Assembly (NCBI GenBank): GCA_950097015.1
Contig: CATNEN010000031.1
Span: 2,294,001-2,358,000 of the forward strand
DNA from: Macrostomum hystrix
Taxonomy: Eukaryota > Platyhelminthes > Macrostomidae
Direction of reading: 5' to 3'
DNA length: 64,000 bases
Shown here: piece after piece, positions 47,210-62,200 of the stretch
Layout: every line of letters begins with the position of its first letter
Numbering within the stretch: position 1 is the first letter of the stretch
Notes under the pieces: model-generated
Database searches by the model: none
What the model saw: only the letters and a program-made list of their open reading frames with translations
What the model was told of the DNA's origin: nothing
Translations under genes and position numbers: made by a program

Positions 47210-50200
47210 GTCCTGTGCCGCGCTCCCGCCTGCCTGTCCGCCAGCTCCTTGAACAGAATCAGCGCATCCTTGCGGCCGGCCTTCTGCAGGCAGCGGCCCA
47301 GGACGCCGATGGTGGCACCAGGCCGCTGGGACCAGTCGCGCAGCATCAGCCGGATGGGACTCTGGCGCAGCGAGTCAGCCCGTGACTCGAACTCGCGCAC
47401 CTCCTCGGGTAGGTAGCCTTAAAAAAGTAAATTATGTTAACTATACTACTTTAGTAGTTAGGCGGTAATTGGTAGTCAAGGGCTAGAAGTAGTATTTACT
47501 TCTAAAGACACTTACTTTCCTAGTGCAACAGCTTACCCAGCTGTAAGATTTCTATCAGCTGGGGTAGAATTTGGGTGGGTGTGGCGGCCTACCCAGTCCA
47601 CGGACTGAAAACTTGTACACACCAACTGGAAGCCCACTGGCTGTACATATCGGGTCCAACTGGGTTAGGTTCTATTTATCTACTCGTATTTTACGTTCTC
47701 AGGACGGGTTTTAGCCATAGACAGCGGCGAATAGGGACTCACCTAGCTCGGCGGCCAGCTCCTTCCACGCGGCGGGGTCCGGACTGTTGCTGAGGATGTT
47801 CTCCAGTCGTTGAAAGCGCGAATCCGAGATCTCCTTCAGCGGCCGGGTGCTGCTGCTGACGGAGGCAGCCAGCGCGTCGCTGCCCCCGAAGCCGCTGTCA
47901 ATACTGCGCCGTTTTAGCAGAGCGGCGGGCTGGCAGCTCCCTGGCGGCGGATACACGGGACTCTGTGGCGGAATCAGGGCGCTGCTGCCAGAAAACTGCT
48001 GGTGCTGCTGGTGCTGCTGGGTCTTCCTGTCGTGCTGCACGCGACGCCGGAAGTACTTGAAGACAATCCAAACGATTAGGCTGACGATGACAGCGCCGAG
48101 AACGGCACAGTACACCGGGATCATGTCGTTGTGGCTGGCCGGGTGTCGGCTGATCGGCTCTGTCGAAGGAAGCCGCCATGCGCAATAGAATTATTCGTGA
48201 TAAATATCGCGATGCGAATCCCTGTGCTCTACTCTTAGTAGGCTGTTTAGAATGTCTATAATTTTCATCGGCATTTTAACGATGGTCTAACCTACTCTAA
48301 CTCCGAGGCATTCTCATACGCTTTAGCTAGACCCGCAATAAACAGACTACGGTGAGAAACAGACGAATCTCAATTAGATCAAAGGATTCTCGCCGGCAAA
48401 CCATTGCTCAAGCACTTATCTGCAATAAAAAGCTGTTTTCAATTTAGCTAAGCAATGTTACGCAGTCGCTTTATTATTCCAGACGAAGAATTTCAATATT
48501 CTTAAGCTTATTAACTGTATAATTATACCACCCTCTCATATCATATGGGCCAGACTTTGAACAGAAAAATAATTTTATAGCGCCATAATTCAGCTGACAA
48601 TTAAAAGTTATAATTTGTTCTACGCCTATATAAAAACATACGAAATAGAAAATTGTTTAATAAAAACAAATCAAAATCTTTAAAACGTTGTAACAAACAT
48701 GAGAATAGGAAATTGAGCGCCAATTTAAACTTAGGATTCAAAATTGAAATTTTCAACATTTTAACAAACACGAGAAGAGGAAATTTGGCGCGATTTGAAA
48801 CTTTAACTATTTTTACTATCTAAAATTGAAATTTTCTAAGCAATCAAACAATCTCAAACAAACTCTAACAAAAGGAATAACAGAAGCCCCACAAAGATTA
48901 AAAAGGGCGAAAATCGAGTGCTATCCAGCTGCTGTTTCGGCCTCCGTGTCGGCCTCGGCTAACTTTATCTAATTTACGCAGGTTCGGCGGGAGACAACAC
49001 GGTGGCTATAAATTTCTGCATAGCGGCGCCCCTTGATGGTCTGGCGGACATTGCGGCTTAGACTACCTCGCCAGGTATCCATCCACCTTCCCCCCCTCTC
49101 TTTTCCCCTCTTGGTTTTCCCTTTTATGACTATTAACATTTTTTTCGTACGGACAGCGCCTATAGGAAACACAGAAGGCAACACATTCTTCTATTTCCTG
49201 CTAATCCTGCTAGAGCCCATTCTTCTAGGTCATATCTCTCCTAGTTTTAATGTTAGGCGTTCCGGTACCCGGGCCCTAGCTGCGAATGCGGAGTCATAAA
49301 AACTTAGAGAGGCTCACTTACTGCGCACTATGCTGGCCAGTGCGTATAGCTTTTAGAAACTTGGCTTTTAGAAAAATTCAGCTCAACTGACTACTGAGCA
49401 CAAACATTCTGCATGGGATCTCAAAGCGGTGTCAGAGATGGGATCTCACCCATGGGATGGAATGTGAGACATGGGATCTCAAAGCGGTGTCAGAGATGGG
49501 ATCTCACCCATGGGATGGAATGTGAGACATGGGATCTCAAAGCGGTGTCAGAGATGGGATCTCACCTATGGGATGGAATGTGAGACATGGGATCTCAAAG
49601 CGGTGTCAGAGATGGGATCTCACCCATGGGATGGAATGTGAGACATGGGATCTCAAAATTGTGCCAAAGGGGAATGCTTGGGTATTCGACAGCATTAGCC
49701 AAACCGAGGATTTGGTGCGCGATTGAGTGATGAGAAATTATTTGTGGTACCATGGAAGAAAATTATACCCGGATTATATAGAGGCCATTCGGTAGTGGCA
49801 TGGGGGTCATTTGTCTCCCGTCAGTGATCTAGTGCAGCGGTGCCGTCGTGGAGAATGAGATTATCGTGAGCAGTTCGCACGGCTCGCTCAAGAGTCCCAG
49901 AGAAATGCTAAACTGATATTTTGTGAGCTTAGCCGGGCGCATGCAGAGTAGCCGTTGTTGAGTTGTAATTTTTTTGGCTACGAGTATAATTTTCCATTCC
50001 ACTATGTCTGGTAAAAAGATTATTGCCAGCGACACTAGAAAGCATTTACTGCAATGAATGCGATCATATTTTTACCCATATTCATTGCCTTCCCTCCCAC
50101 TGAATTTATTGATGCCCTATTTCATCTGTCCTTGCCGCCATAATCTAGCTAGCATCATCTCATTTTTATCTGTCCTCTCCCATCTGTCCTGTCCTCTCTC

Positions 50201-53200
50201 ATCTGTCCTTGCCGCCATAATCTAGCTAGCATCATCTCATTTTTATCTGTCCTCTCCCATCTGTTCTGTCCTCTCCCATCTGTCCTGTCCTCTCCCATCT
50301 GTCCTGTCCTCTCTCATCTGTCCTGTCCTCTCCCATCTGCCCTGTCCTCTCCCATCTGTCCTGTCCTCTCCCATCTGTCCTGTCCTCTCCCATCTGCCCT
50401 GTCCTCTCCCATCTGTCCTGTCCTCTCCCATCTGCCCTGTCCTCTCCCATCTGTCCTGTCCTCTCCCATCTGTCCTGTCCTCTCCCATCTGTCCTGTCCT
50501 CTCCCATCTGTCCTGTCCTCTCCCATCTGTCCTGTCCTCTCCCATCTGTCCTGTCCTCTCCCATCTGTCCTGTCCTCTCCCATCTGTCCTGTCTTCTCCC
50601 ATCTGCCCTGTCCTCTGCCATCTTCCCTGTCCTCTCCCATCTGCCCTGTCCTCTCCCATCTGTCCTGTCCTCTCCCATCTGCCCTGTCCTCTCCCATCTG
50701 TACTGTCCTGTCCCATCTGTCCTGTCCTCTCCAATCTGTCCTGTCCTCTCCCATCTGTCCTGTCCTCTCCCATCTGTCCTTTCCTCTCCCATCTGCCCTG
50801 TCCTCTCCCATCTGCCCTGTCCTCTCCCATCTGCCCTGTCCTCTCCCATCTGCCCTGTCCTGTCCCATCTGCCCTGTCCTCTCCCATCTGTCCTGTCCTC
50901 TCCCATCTGTCCTGTCCTCTCCCATTTGTCCTGTCCTCTCCCATATGTCCTGTCCTCTCTCATCTGTTCTTGCCGCCATAATCTAGCTAGCATCATCTCA
51001 TTTTTATCTGTCCTCTCCCATCTGTCCTGTCCTCTCCCATCTGTCCTGTCCTCTCCCATCTGTCCTGTCCTCTCCCATCTGTCCTGTCCTCTCCCATCTG
51101 CCCTGTCCTCTCCAATCTGTCCTGTCCTCTCCAATCTGTCCTGTCCTCTCCCATCTGTTCTGTCCTTTCCCATCTGTCCTGTCCTCTCCCATCTGTCCTG
51201 TCCTCTCCCATCTGTCCTGTCCTCTCCCATCTGTCCTGTCCTCTCCCATCTGTCCTGTCCTCTCCCATCTGTCCTGTCCTCTCCCATATGTCCTGTCCTC
51301 TCCCATCTGTTCTTTCCTCTCTCATCTGTCCTTGCCGCCATAATCTAGCTAGCATCATCTCATTTTTATCTGTCCTCTCCCATCTGTCCTGTCCTCTCCC
51401 ATCTGTCCTGTCCTCTCCCATCTGTCCTGTCCTCTCCCATCTGTCTTTGCCACCATAATCTAGCTAGCATCATCTCATTTTTATCTGTCCTCTCCCATCT
51501 GTCCTGTCCTCTCCCATCTGTCCTGTCTTCTCCAATCTGTCCTGTCCTCTCCCATCTGTCCTGTCCTCTCCCATCTGTCCTTTCCTCTCCCATCTGTCCT
51601 GTCCTCTTCCATCTGTCTTGTCCTCTCTCATCTGTCCTATAATCTCCCATCCGTCCTGCCCTCTCCCATCTGTCCAGGATCTCCAAATCTGTAAAAATGT
51701 ACATCAACATTGAGCTATAATAACAGTACGCACTGACTGTTAGTCAAAAAGCAGGACTTTGGGCCGATCAGCAGCTGTTACTGTTATTCCACGCGGAAGC
51801 CATTCAGTAATTTTATTGCTTAGCCCCAACTGGCACCGGTTGCTGTAGCACTGAAGTTGCTGCACAGTTGGTTCGCTTCAAAAACCCTGTTGGGTCCCTC
51901 CCTGACTCAGTGGGGGAGGGGGAACTATTATTAGGGAGTCAGATTTTATAGCCTTTATACAAGTTTTTTGGGTCTTGTTTTCCAAGTTGTAAAAACTCTC
52001 TCTCTCTCTCCCTTCCTCTCACGCCGGCACGAACGATAAAAATTCGAACGAGACACGCGGCACGGTAAAATATTGAAAGAAGCGGCATTCCGCCTTTGAA
52101 GAGGTTTTTTACAGCTTGTTGGACCTATAGAAAGATAATTTCTTTAGGGTGTTAGGCCAGTGCGCTCGCTTTACAGAGTTTGTGGCCTTGGTATTGTGGC
52201 TAGACCCTATGCAGCTCACTGACTCTGATTTACTACAATTTTGCTTTTACTGACCAAGCTAATAAACTATTAGGCTGAACTAACTGGGCTAAAATGCGAC
52301 CCAAATGTGGGAAACTACCTGGAAAGGCAAAGGTATAAATGCAGTAAAACATATTGGTGTACCAGTTACTGCAAATGCATACGACAGGAAAGTTAACTTC
52401 CAAGCAGAAATATAAGACCGAGCCGTAAAGCCGTAAATTAAATTCTGGATCCTTTTAGTTCATTGGTGAGGGTGTGCCGGTGGTGCTGGAAGGCTATTGT
52501 TGAGGATGTACGGGTGGTGCTGGAAGGCCGTCGGTGAGCGTGTACGGGTGGTGCTGGAAGGCCGTTGGTGAGCGTGTACGGGTGGTGCTGGAAGGCTATT
52601 GTTGAGGATGTACGGGTGGTGCTGGAAGGCCCTTGGTGAGCGTGTACGGTTGGTGTTGGAAGGCCGTTGGTGAGCGTGTACGGATGGTGCTGGAAGGCCG
52701 TTGGTGAGCGTGTACGGTTGGTGTTGGAAGGCCGTTGGTGAGCGTGTACGGGTGGTGCTGGAAGGCTATTGTTGAGGATGTGCGGGTGGTGCTGGAAGGC
52801 CGTTGGTGAGCGTGTACGGGTGGTGCTGGAAGGCCGTTGGTGAGCGTGTACGGGTGGTGCTGGAAGGCCCTTGGTGAGCGTGTACGGGTGGTGCTGGAAG
52901 GCCGTTGGTGAGCGTGTACGGGTGGTGCTGGAAGGCCCTTGGTGAGCGTGTACGGGTGGTGCTGGAAGGCCGTTGGTGAGCGTGTACGGGTGGTGCTGGA
53001 AGGCTATTGTTGAGGATGTACTGGTGGTGCTGGAAGGCCGTTGGTGAGCGTGTACGGGTGGTGCTGGAAGGCTATTGTTGAGGATATGCGGGTGGTGCTG
53101 GAAGGCCGTTGGTGAGCGTGTACGGGTGGTGCTGGAAGGCTATTGTTGAGGATGTACGGGTGGTGCTGGAAGGCCCTTGGTGAGCGTGTACGGTTGGTGT

Positions 53201-56200
53201 TGGAAGGCTGTTGGTGAGCGTGTACGGATGGTGCTGGAAGGCCGTTGGTGAGCGTGTACGGTTGGTGTTGGAAGGCCGTTGGTGAGCGTGTACGGGTGGT
53301 GCTGGAAGGCTATTGTTGAGGATGTGCGGGTGGTGCTGGAAGGCCGTTGGTGAGCGTGTACGGGTGGTGCTGGAAGGCCGTTGGTGAGCGTGTACGGGTG
53401 GTGCTGGAAGGCCGTTGGTGAGCGTGTACGGGTGGTGCTGGAAGGCCGTTGGTGAGCGTGTACGGGTGGTGCTGGAAGGCCGTTGGTGAGCGTGTACGGG
53501 TGGTGCTGGAAGGCTATTGTTGAGGATGTACTGGTGGTGCTGAAAGGCCGTTGGTGAGCGTGTACGGGTGGTGCTGGAAGGCTATTGTTGAGGATGTGCG
53601 GGTGGTGCTGGAAGGCCGTTGGTGAGCGTGTACGGTTGGTGTTGGAAGGCCGTTGGTGAGCGTGTACGGGTGGTGCTGGAAGGCTATTGTTGAGGATGTA
53701 CGGGTGGTGCTGGAAGGCCGTTGGTGAGCGTGTACGGGTGGTGCTGGAAGGCCGTTGGTGAGCGTGTACGGGTGGTGCTGGAAGGCCGTTGGTGAGCGTG
53801 TACGGGTGGTGCTGGAAGGCCGTTGGTGAGCGTGTACGGGTGGTGCTGGAAGGCCCTTGGTGAGCGTGTACGGGTGGTGCTGGAAGGCCGTTGGTGAGCG
53901 TGTACGGGTGGTGCTGGAAGGCTATTGTTGAGGATATGCGGGTGGTGCTGGAAGGCCGTTGGTGAGCGTGTACGGTTGGTGTTGGAAGGCCGTTGGTGAG
54001 CGTGTACGGGTGGTGCTGGAAGGCTATTGTTGAGGATGTGCGGGTGGTGCTGGAAGGCCGTTGGTGAGCGTGTACGGGTGGTGCTGGAAGGCTATTGTTG
54101 AGGATGTGCGGGTGGTGCTGGAAGGCCGTTGGTGAGCGTGTACGGGTGGTGCTGGAAGGCCGTTGGTGAGCGTGTACGGGTGGTGCTGGAAGGCCGTTGG
54201 TGAGCGTGTACGGGTGGTGCTGGAAGGCCGTTGGTGAGCGTGTACGGGTGGTGCTGGAAGGCTATTGTTGAGGATGTACTGGTGGTGCTGAAAGGCCGTT
54301 GGTGAGCGTGTACGGGTGGTGCTGGAAGGCTATTGTTCAGGATGTGCGGGTGGTGCTGGAAGGCCGTTGGTGAGCGTGTACGGTTGGTGTTGGAAGGCCG
54401 TTGGTGAGCGTGTACGGGTGGTGCTGGAAGGCTATTGTTGAGGATGTACGGGTGGTGCTGGAAGGCCGTTGGTGAGCGTGTACGGGTGGTGCTGGAAGGC
54501 CGTTGGTGAGCGTGTACGGGTGGTGCTGGAAGGCCGTTGGTGAGCGTGTACGGGTGGTGCTGGAAGGCCGTTGGTGAGCGTGTACGGGTGGTGCTGGAAG
54601 GCCCTTGGTGAGCGTGTACGGGTGGTGCTGGAAGGCCCTTGGTGAGGATGTACTGGTGGTGCTGAAAGGCCGTTGGTGAGCGTGTACGGGTGGTGCTGGA
54701 AGGCTATTGTTGAGGATGTGCGGGTGGTGCTGGAAGGCCGTTGGTGAGCGTGTACGGTTGGTGTTGGAAGGCCGTTGGTGAGCGTGTACGGGTGGTGCTG
54801 GAAGGCTATTGTTGAGGATGTACGGGTGGTGCTGGAAGGCCGTTGGTGAGCGTGTACGGGTGGTGCTGGAAGGCCGTTGGTGAGCGTGTACGGGTGGTGC
54901 TGGAAGGCCGTTGGTGAGCGTGTACGGGTGGTGCTGGAAGGCCCTTGGTGAGCGTGTACGGGTGGTGCTGGAAGGCCCTTGGTGAGCGTGTACGGGTGGT
55001 GCTGGAAGGCCGTTGGTGAGCGTGTACGGGTGGTGCTGGAAGGCCCTTGGTGAGCGTGTACGGGTGGTGCTGGAAGGCCCTTGGTGAGCGTGTACGGGTG
55101 GTGCTGGAAAGCAAAACAAGACACAATTTTGAAACAAAATTTGCGTGTGGTTGGGAAATTTCAGTTGGGATTAGGATCAGGGGATTGTTCGTCCTTTGTT
55201 GCGGCAAGGTTTGACCCAGAAATGAGACTGAATATAAGCGAGCCGTAGTTTGGGTCGATTGAGCCACTTTCCAGACAAGACACTTCTGGTCCGCACGGCC
55301 GGTGGTGTTAGGGCCAGCCCAAGCAACAAAAGCAGATGCGTTGGCAATGCTAATTTTTATATGCGCCTTTTGCGCAGCTCTTCCTCCGACATTCCCTAGC
55401 ACGTTCTGCTTGGCCTGCGATATTGAACTGTTGTAATGCCCGACTATAAATATGATAGAAACTATAAATTGGAAAACAATGCTGACCCACCCCCCTACCG
55501 AGTTTTACCTGCACGCAACATGGAGTCCTGGACTGGTTGGCGGTCTGAATGCAACTTTCTGATTTTAGCCTGGCATGCTTTATTGTCGGCTTTTACTGCC
55601 AGCCGGCCAGAGAGAGAGGGGTTGGCTAATTTATGCGTTGGCATGGCAACACCGCTTTGCGGGTCCTTCTCTGCCAGCGTTTCCCACAACCCTCTTGAAC
55701 TGGCTGCCGAATCACTGGATCTCACAGCGATTTAGCCTCCAGTCTAATTTTAGTTATCGTCGCTTGCTTCGATTCGGAAAATCCTAGTTCTGGACTAGTA
55801 GATTCGGAATGAGATTCGGAATGAGTTCTGGAATGAGTTTTGGAATAAGATTCGGAATGAGATTCGGAATGAGATTCGGAATGAGTTTTGGAATGAGATT
55901 CGGAATGTGTTTCGGAATGAGATTCGGAATGAGTTTTGGAATGAGATTCGGAATGAGATTTGGAGTGAGACTCGGAATGAGATTCGGAATGAGATTCGGA
56001 ATTAGATTTTGATTGAGATTCGGAATGAGATTTGGAGTGAGATTAGGAATGAGATTCGGAATGAGATTCGGAATTAGATTTTGATTGAGATTTAGAATGA
56101 GATTCGGAATGAGACTCGGAATGAGATTCGGAATGAGATTCGGAATTCGATTTTGATTGAGATTTAGAATGAGATTCGGAATGAGACTCGGAATGAGATT

Positions 56201-59200
56201 CGGAATGAGATTCGGAATTCGATTTTGATTGAGATTTAGAATGAGATTCGGAATGAGACTCGGAATGAGACTCGGAATGAGACTCGGAATGAGTTTTGGA
56301 ATGAGATTCGGAATGAGATTTGGAGTGAGACTCGGAATGAGATTCGGAATGAGATTCGGTATGAGATTTGGAATGAGATTCGGTATGAGATTTGGAATGA
56401 GATTCGGTATGAGATTTGGAATGAGATTCGGTATGAGATTTGGAATTACATTCGAATTGGAATTCGGTATGAGATTCGGAACGAGTTCGGAACGAGATTT
56501 GGATTTCAAAGTCTTCTAACCTGGGATTTGAACTGTGATTAAATAATTAATCAACTACCCATTGAGTTTCTAAGAAGAAGCGGGTTCAGGTGGGTGAAGG
56601 GCTTGCTTTCACTCACCTTCAGTACTGGCCAATTGGCTCTGGTTGAGTCTAGCCAGGTTAATAGCCGGTCTGGGGTTGCCGTTGTCAATGAGCTCCTTCC
56701 AGTCCGAGAGGGGTCGGTTTTGCACCTGCTGGTCGCGGAAGATCTCCGTGCGCTCATCGGCTGCCGTCTCGGACAGTCGCTGCTGCTGCTGCTGCTGTCT
56801 GCCGTCGGATGGCTGTTGCAGCTCGGTGATATCTGCGGCAGTTGGGGCCATGCAGTTCGGCTTGGAATTTGCTTTTAAAAGATACTATTCGCGAGAGAGC
56901 TTCTACTCCCTGTCAAAGACTCCAGTCACTGTTTGTCCTGGCTGGAACAGCGAGTTTTAATGCGCAGATACCCTACGAAATACTGAAGCTTGGGAGAATA
57001 TGGCCCTAAAACAGCTGCGGCTGCGCACTAAAGTTTCTTTGGATGGCGGCAGCACAGCCAATCAGAAGAGGCAAAGGCAGACGCGAACGCAAGGGTGGAT
57101 GGTACTCGAGACGATACGATGCATCGATCGCGCTACTGAGATCAGTAGCATAGTGAAGTTGTGAAAACGAATCTCTGTAGGACTTTTTGTTTTTTTTTTA
57201 ACTGTGACGAGTAACGTCTCTTTCGCAAAGAAAAATTTCGAGTCCAGTCTACAAAGTCTGCGGCATGCTATTAGAAGTTAAAGCCTTGTCCAATAAACTC
57301 CACATGCATTCCACATTGATTCCCATGGCTAGTCAACAATTGGGGGGATTTCCCCCTCACGCAAGCTCACGAACTCAAGAACACGGACCAACTTTTTGTT
57401 GCTCAACTTTTGCAACAAGATTACAAGAATCAAGTCGCCAGCTCTTCAGACCGTCGAGTTATTCAATGGTTCTGGCCGAAGGTCCGATTTTTACCATAAG
57501 CGCTAGTGTATTTCATACACCCCTATGCACAAATTTTCACTGCGCCTCAGTGCGGCCTTGCCAGGCCTTCAAAATTTATCAGCATGTCATCCGAGTGTGC
57601 CTGCATCATCTCCGTCTTCGGTGGTCACCTACCTTTATCTAGATGAAGCTGCTGGACCTTCAGGGGGCGACAACAGGTGGAACTAGGCCACTAAAGACAC
57701 ACTGACGCGACTTTCTTCAATTTCACTGATCAAGCCTACATTTTCAACGGCCTAGGCGCAGCTCAACCACAGGACACCCTCGCCTAGTCTGTCAACCAAT
57801 CAGTCACCACCCAAAGCTGTTAGCGTTCGAGCGCTACCAAAATACAATTTCATGAATTTCGGATGTGTCAACCAATCATAACCAGCCAATCAGCGCAGCA
57901 GCAAAAAACATGATCTTTATCTACTGAATTATAAAAATAGCTCTCACTGTGCAGGCGACCACTGGCATCGGAGCGACAGATAGGGCCGGACTCTTGCCGA
58001 CAAGATCCGGCCAGTGGCCTGTACCCGGCTGGGCATGCGGACTGGCAGGGCCGGCAAACCCGGACACTCTGGCCAGGCCTGTAGAGGGTCGAATAGGTTC
58101 CCCGGGGACAGGGCGAGCAGTCTTGCTCCGGAACACCGCTGCAGCTAGTCAGGTTCGACAAGCCCTCTCCTGGCGGACAGGTGGCGCAGGGCTCGCAGGC
58201 GCCGCTGGGCATCTGATGATAGCCGTCGGCGCAGAGGCAGACGGTGTCCTGATTGGCTGTGCATTCAGACACCAGAGTCTCGGACGGCTGATCGCACGGC
58301 CGACACTTTTCGCAATTGTGCAGTGCGCTAACAACCGCGCTGAATGTTCTCATCTGGCCCTTGCCGTCGCACGGGGTGCAGCTGGTGTCGTGAAATATGC
58401 CGGTGGCGGTGTCATTGTAGCACTTTGTGACCATGCCGTAGCCCTTGCCGCAGGGCGTGCAGCAGAGAGAGTCGACGCTCTCCTTGCCGTGGCATCTCTG
58501 GCAAGGGGATTGTGAAATTGTGATGATGACTACTTTAAGTAGGCTTAAAGGAATACTTAAGAACGAAAAATGCGAAAATTCACTCATTCTTTCCGCTTAG
58601 CAATAAACATTGACTTCTTGTCGATTCTAAAATTCATGCAAAGAAACTTGCTACAGCTCTTGCTGCGATTCCTGAAGCAGCTTTTGCGATTCCAGAAGTA
58701 ACGGCAGTTCCTACTGCGATTCCAACCGCTACAGTTGCTGCTTCGATTCCAACTACAGTACTTGCTGCGATTCCAACCGCTACAGTTGCTGCTTCGATTC
58801 CAACTACAGTTCTTGCTGCGATTCCAACTACAGTACTTGCTGCGATTTCAACCGCTACAGTTGCTGCTTCGATTCCAACTACAGTTCTTGCTGCGATTCC
58901 AACTACAGTACTTGCTGCGATTCCAAACGCTTCAGTTGCTGCTTCGATTCCAACTACAGTTCTTGCTGCGGTTCTAACTAAAGTACTTGCTGCGATTCCA
59001 AATGCAGCTCTTGCTGTGATTCCAACTGCAGTACTTGCTGCGATTCCAAATACAGCTCCTGATGCGATTCCAACTACAGTTCCTGCTGCGATTCCAACTG
59101 CAGTTCCTGCTGCGATTACAACTGCAATTCCTGCTGCGATTCCAACTACAGTTCCTGCTGTTATTTCAACTACAGTTCTTGCTGCGATTCCAAATATAGT

Positions 59201-62200
59201 TCCTGCTGCGATTCCAAATACAGTTCTTGCTACGATTCCAACTACAGTTCTTGCTGCGATTCCAACCGCTACAGTTGCTGCTTCGATTCCAACTACAGTT
59301 CTTGCTGCGGTTCTAGCTACAGTTCTTGCTGCGATTCCAACTACAGTACTTGCTGCGATTCCAAATACAGCTCCTGATGCGATTCCAACTACAGTTCCTG
59401 CTGCGATTCCAACTGCAGTTCCTGCTGCGATTCCAACTACAGTTCCTGCTGCGATTCCAACTGCAGTTCCTGCTGCGATTCCAACTACAGTTCCTGCTGC
59501 GATTCCAACTGCAATTCCTGCTGTTATTTCAACTACAGTTCTTGCTGCGATTCCAAATACAGTTCCTGCTGCGATTCCAAATACAGTTCTTGCTACGATT
59601 CCAACTACAGTTCCTGCTGCGATTCCAACCGCTACAGTTGCTGCTTCGATTCCAACTACAGTTCTTGCTGCGGTTCTAGCTACAGTTCTTGCTGCGATTC
59701 CAACTACAGTACTTGCTGCGATTCCAAATACAGCTCCTGATGCGATTCCAACTACAGTTCCTGCTGCGATTCCAACTGCAGTTCCTGCTGCGATTCCAAC
59801 TACAGTTCCTGCTGCGATTCCAACTGCAGTTCCTGCTGCGATTCCAACTACAGTTCCTGCTGCGATTCCAACTGCAATTCCTGCTGTTATTTCAACTACA
59901 GTTCTTGCTGCGATTCCAACTACAGTTCCTGCTGCGATTCCAACTGCAATTCCTGCTGTTATTTCAACTACAGTTCTTGCTGCGATTCCAACTGCAGTTC
60001 CTGCTGCGATTCCAACTACAGTTCCTGCTGCGATTCCAACTGCAATTCCTGCTGTTATTTCAACTACAGTTCTTGCTGCGATTCCAAATACAGTTCTTGC
60101 TGCGATTCCAACTACAGTTCTTGCTGCGATTCCAACTACAGTTCTTGCTGCGATTCCAACTACAGTTCTTGCTGCGATTCCAACTACAGTTCTTGCTGCG
60201 ATTCCAACTACAGTTCTTGCTGCGATTCCAACCGCTACAGTTGCTGCTGTGATTCTAGAAGTATCGGCAGTTCCTACTGCGATTCGAACTACAGTTCCTG
60301 GTGCGATTCCAACTACAGTTCCAGCTGCGATTCCGTGAAACATAAGTCCAATTACTTGGCCATTTCCAGTCGGAGTTCAGTAATTTGTAACTAGAGCCCA
60401 TAACTAGCATTGGATGCAAAAGCATCATCAAAGGGGACATAAAACAATGGAGCGAATGCTGAAACACATCCGAGGAAGCCAGAGCTGGCAATGCAAATAT
60501 GGCAGCGCCTGACGCACACCGCTGGAGGGGAACTGGAGGGCACCGTGCCTCTAATAAAATATCTCAGCAGGCCGCATAGCTAGGTGCATTGAGGAATGCT
60601 AAAAAGCTTACACAGTTTTTACAACACAATAGTAACTGCAATACACGGCATTATACATATGCAGATGCCTTCCGCTTTTGGTGCGGTAGTTTAAAGCTTC
60701 GTGTTTTAAGGGCCAGGCAGGGAGTCCGGGGGCGGGCCAGGGCGGTGGTCGTAAAGTTTTTTATGACGCCTTTGCCCAAACTAAGCAGCTCTGCCTCTCA
60801 TTGCCAATGTCTGTAGCCTTGCCTATCGCAAATCAGTAAGCTCGCGAAATTGAATTTAACAAACTGCTTTGTGGCCTAGTGCTCCACTGTCTATGGCCTA
60901 AATAGGTCAAAGTGAAATTCAGTAACGGTGTAATGATGAAGTGTCAATCAGTTTTCAGTGAATGTTCAGTTGCAATCTTGTTCACAATATCAACCAGTCT
61001 ATTACTAAAATGACTAAAAAACAAGAATATAATTACACGAACAAAAAAACCCTTAAAAAGTAAATAAACCAGTCTTTCAAAATCTCACAATGAGCATAAT
61101 AATAAAAATGACACCCATTCACTCAAAATGACACCCAGTCATACAAAGTGACACCCAGTCATTCAAAGGGATACCCATTCACTCAAAATGACACCCAGTC
61201 ATACAAAGTGACACCCAGTCATTCAAAGGGATACCCATTCACTCAAAATGACACCCAGTCATACAAAGTGACACCCAGTCATTCAAAGGGATACCCATTC
61301 ACTCAAAATGACACCCATTCACCCAAAATGACACCCAGTCATACAAAGTCACACCCAGTCATTCAAAATGACACCCAGTCATTAAAAATGACACCCAGTC
61401 ATTCAAAATGACACCCAGTCATTCAAAGGGATGCCCAGTCATTCAAAGGGATACCCAGTCACTCAAAATGACACCTATTCACCCAAAATGACACCCAGAC
61501 ATTCAAAGGGATACCCAGTCACTCAAAATGACACCCATTCACCCAAAATGACACCCATTCACCCAAAAGGACACCCATTCACCCAAAATGACACCCAGTC
61601 ATTCAAAATGACACCCAGTCATTCAAAGGGATGCCCAGTCATTCAAAGGGATACCCAGTCACTCAAAATGACACCTATTCACCCAAAATGACACCCAGAC
61701 ATTCAAAGGGATACCCAGTCACTCAAAATGACACCCATTCACCCAAAAGGACACCCATTCACCCAAAATGACACCCAGTCATTCAAAATGACACCCAGTC
61801 ATTCAAAATGACACCCAGTCATTCAAAATGACACCCAGTCATTCAAAGGGATACCCAGTCATTCAAAGGGATACCCAGTCACTCAAAATGACACCTATTC
61901 ACCCAAAATGACACCCAGACATTCAAAGGGATACCCAGTCACTCAAAATGACACCCATTCACCCAAAATGACACCCAGTCACTCAAAATGACACCTATTC
62001 ACCCAAAATGACACCCAGTCACTCAAAATGACACCTATTCACCCAAAATGACACCCAGTCATTCAAAGTGACACCCAGTCATTCAAAATGACACCCAGTC
62101 ATTCAAAATGACACCCAGTCGTTTAGAATGGCACACAGTAACTCAAAATGACACTCGACCACTTAAAATGTACACTTAATCATTCAATAATGAAGCAATA

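Noticed and set aside
50232-51710. Arg/Asp/Gly/Gln-rich minus-strand frames
   Set aside because: Products of the 19-bp array, open in several frames, with no unique sequence.
58634-60343. Ala/Val/Ile/Thr-rich frames of 440-569 codons
   Set aside because: 24-bp tandem repeats in the receptor intron; open on both strands at once, so not evidence for a protein.
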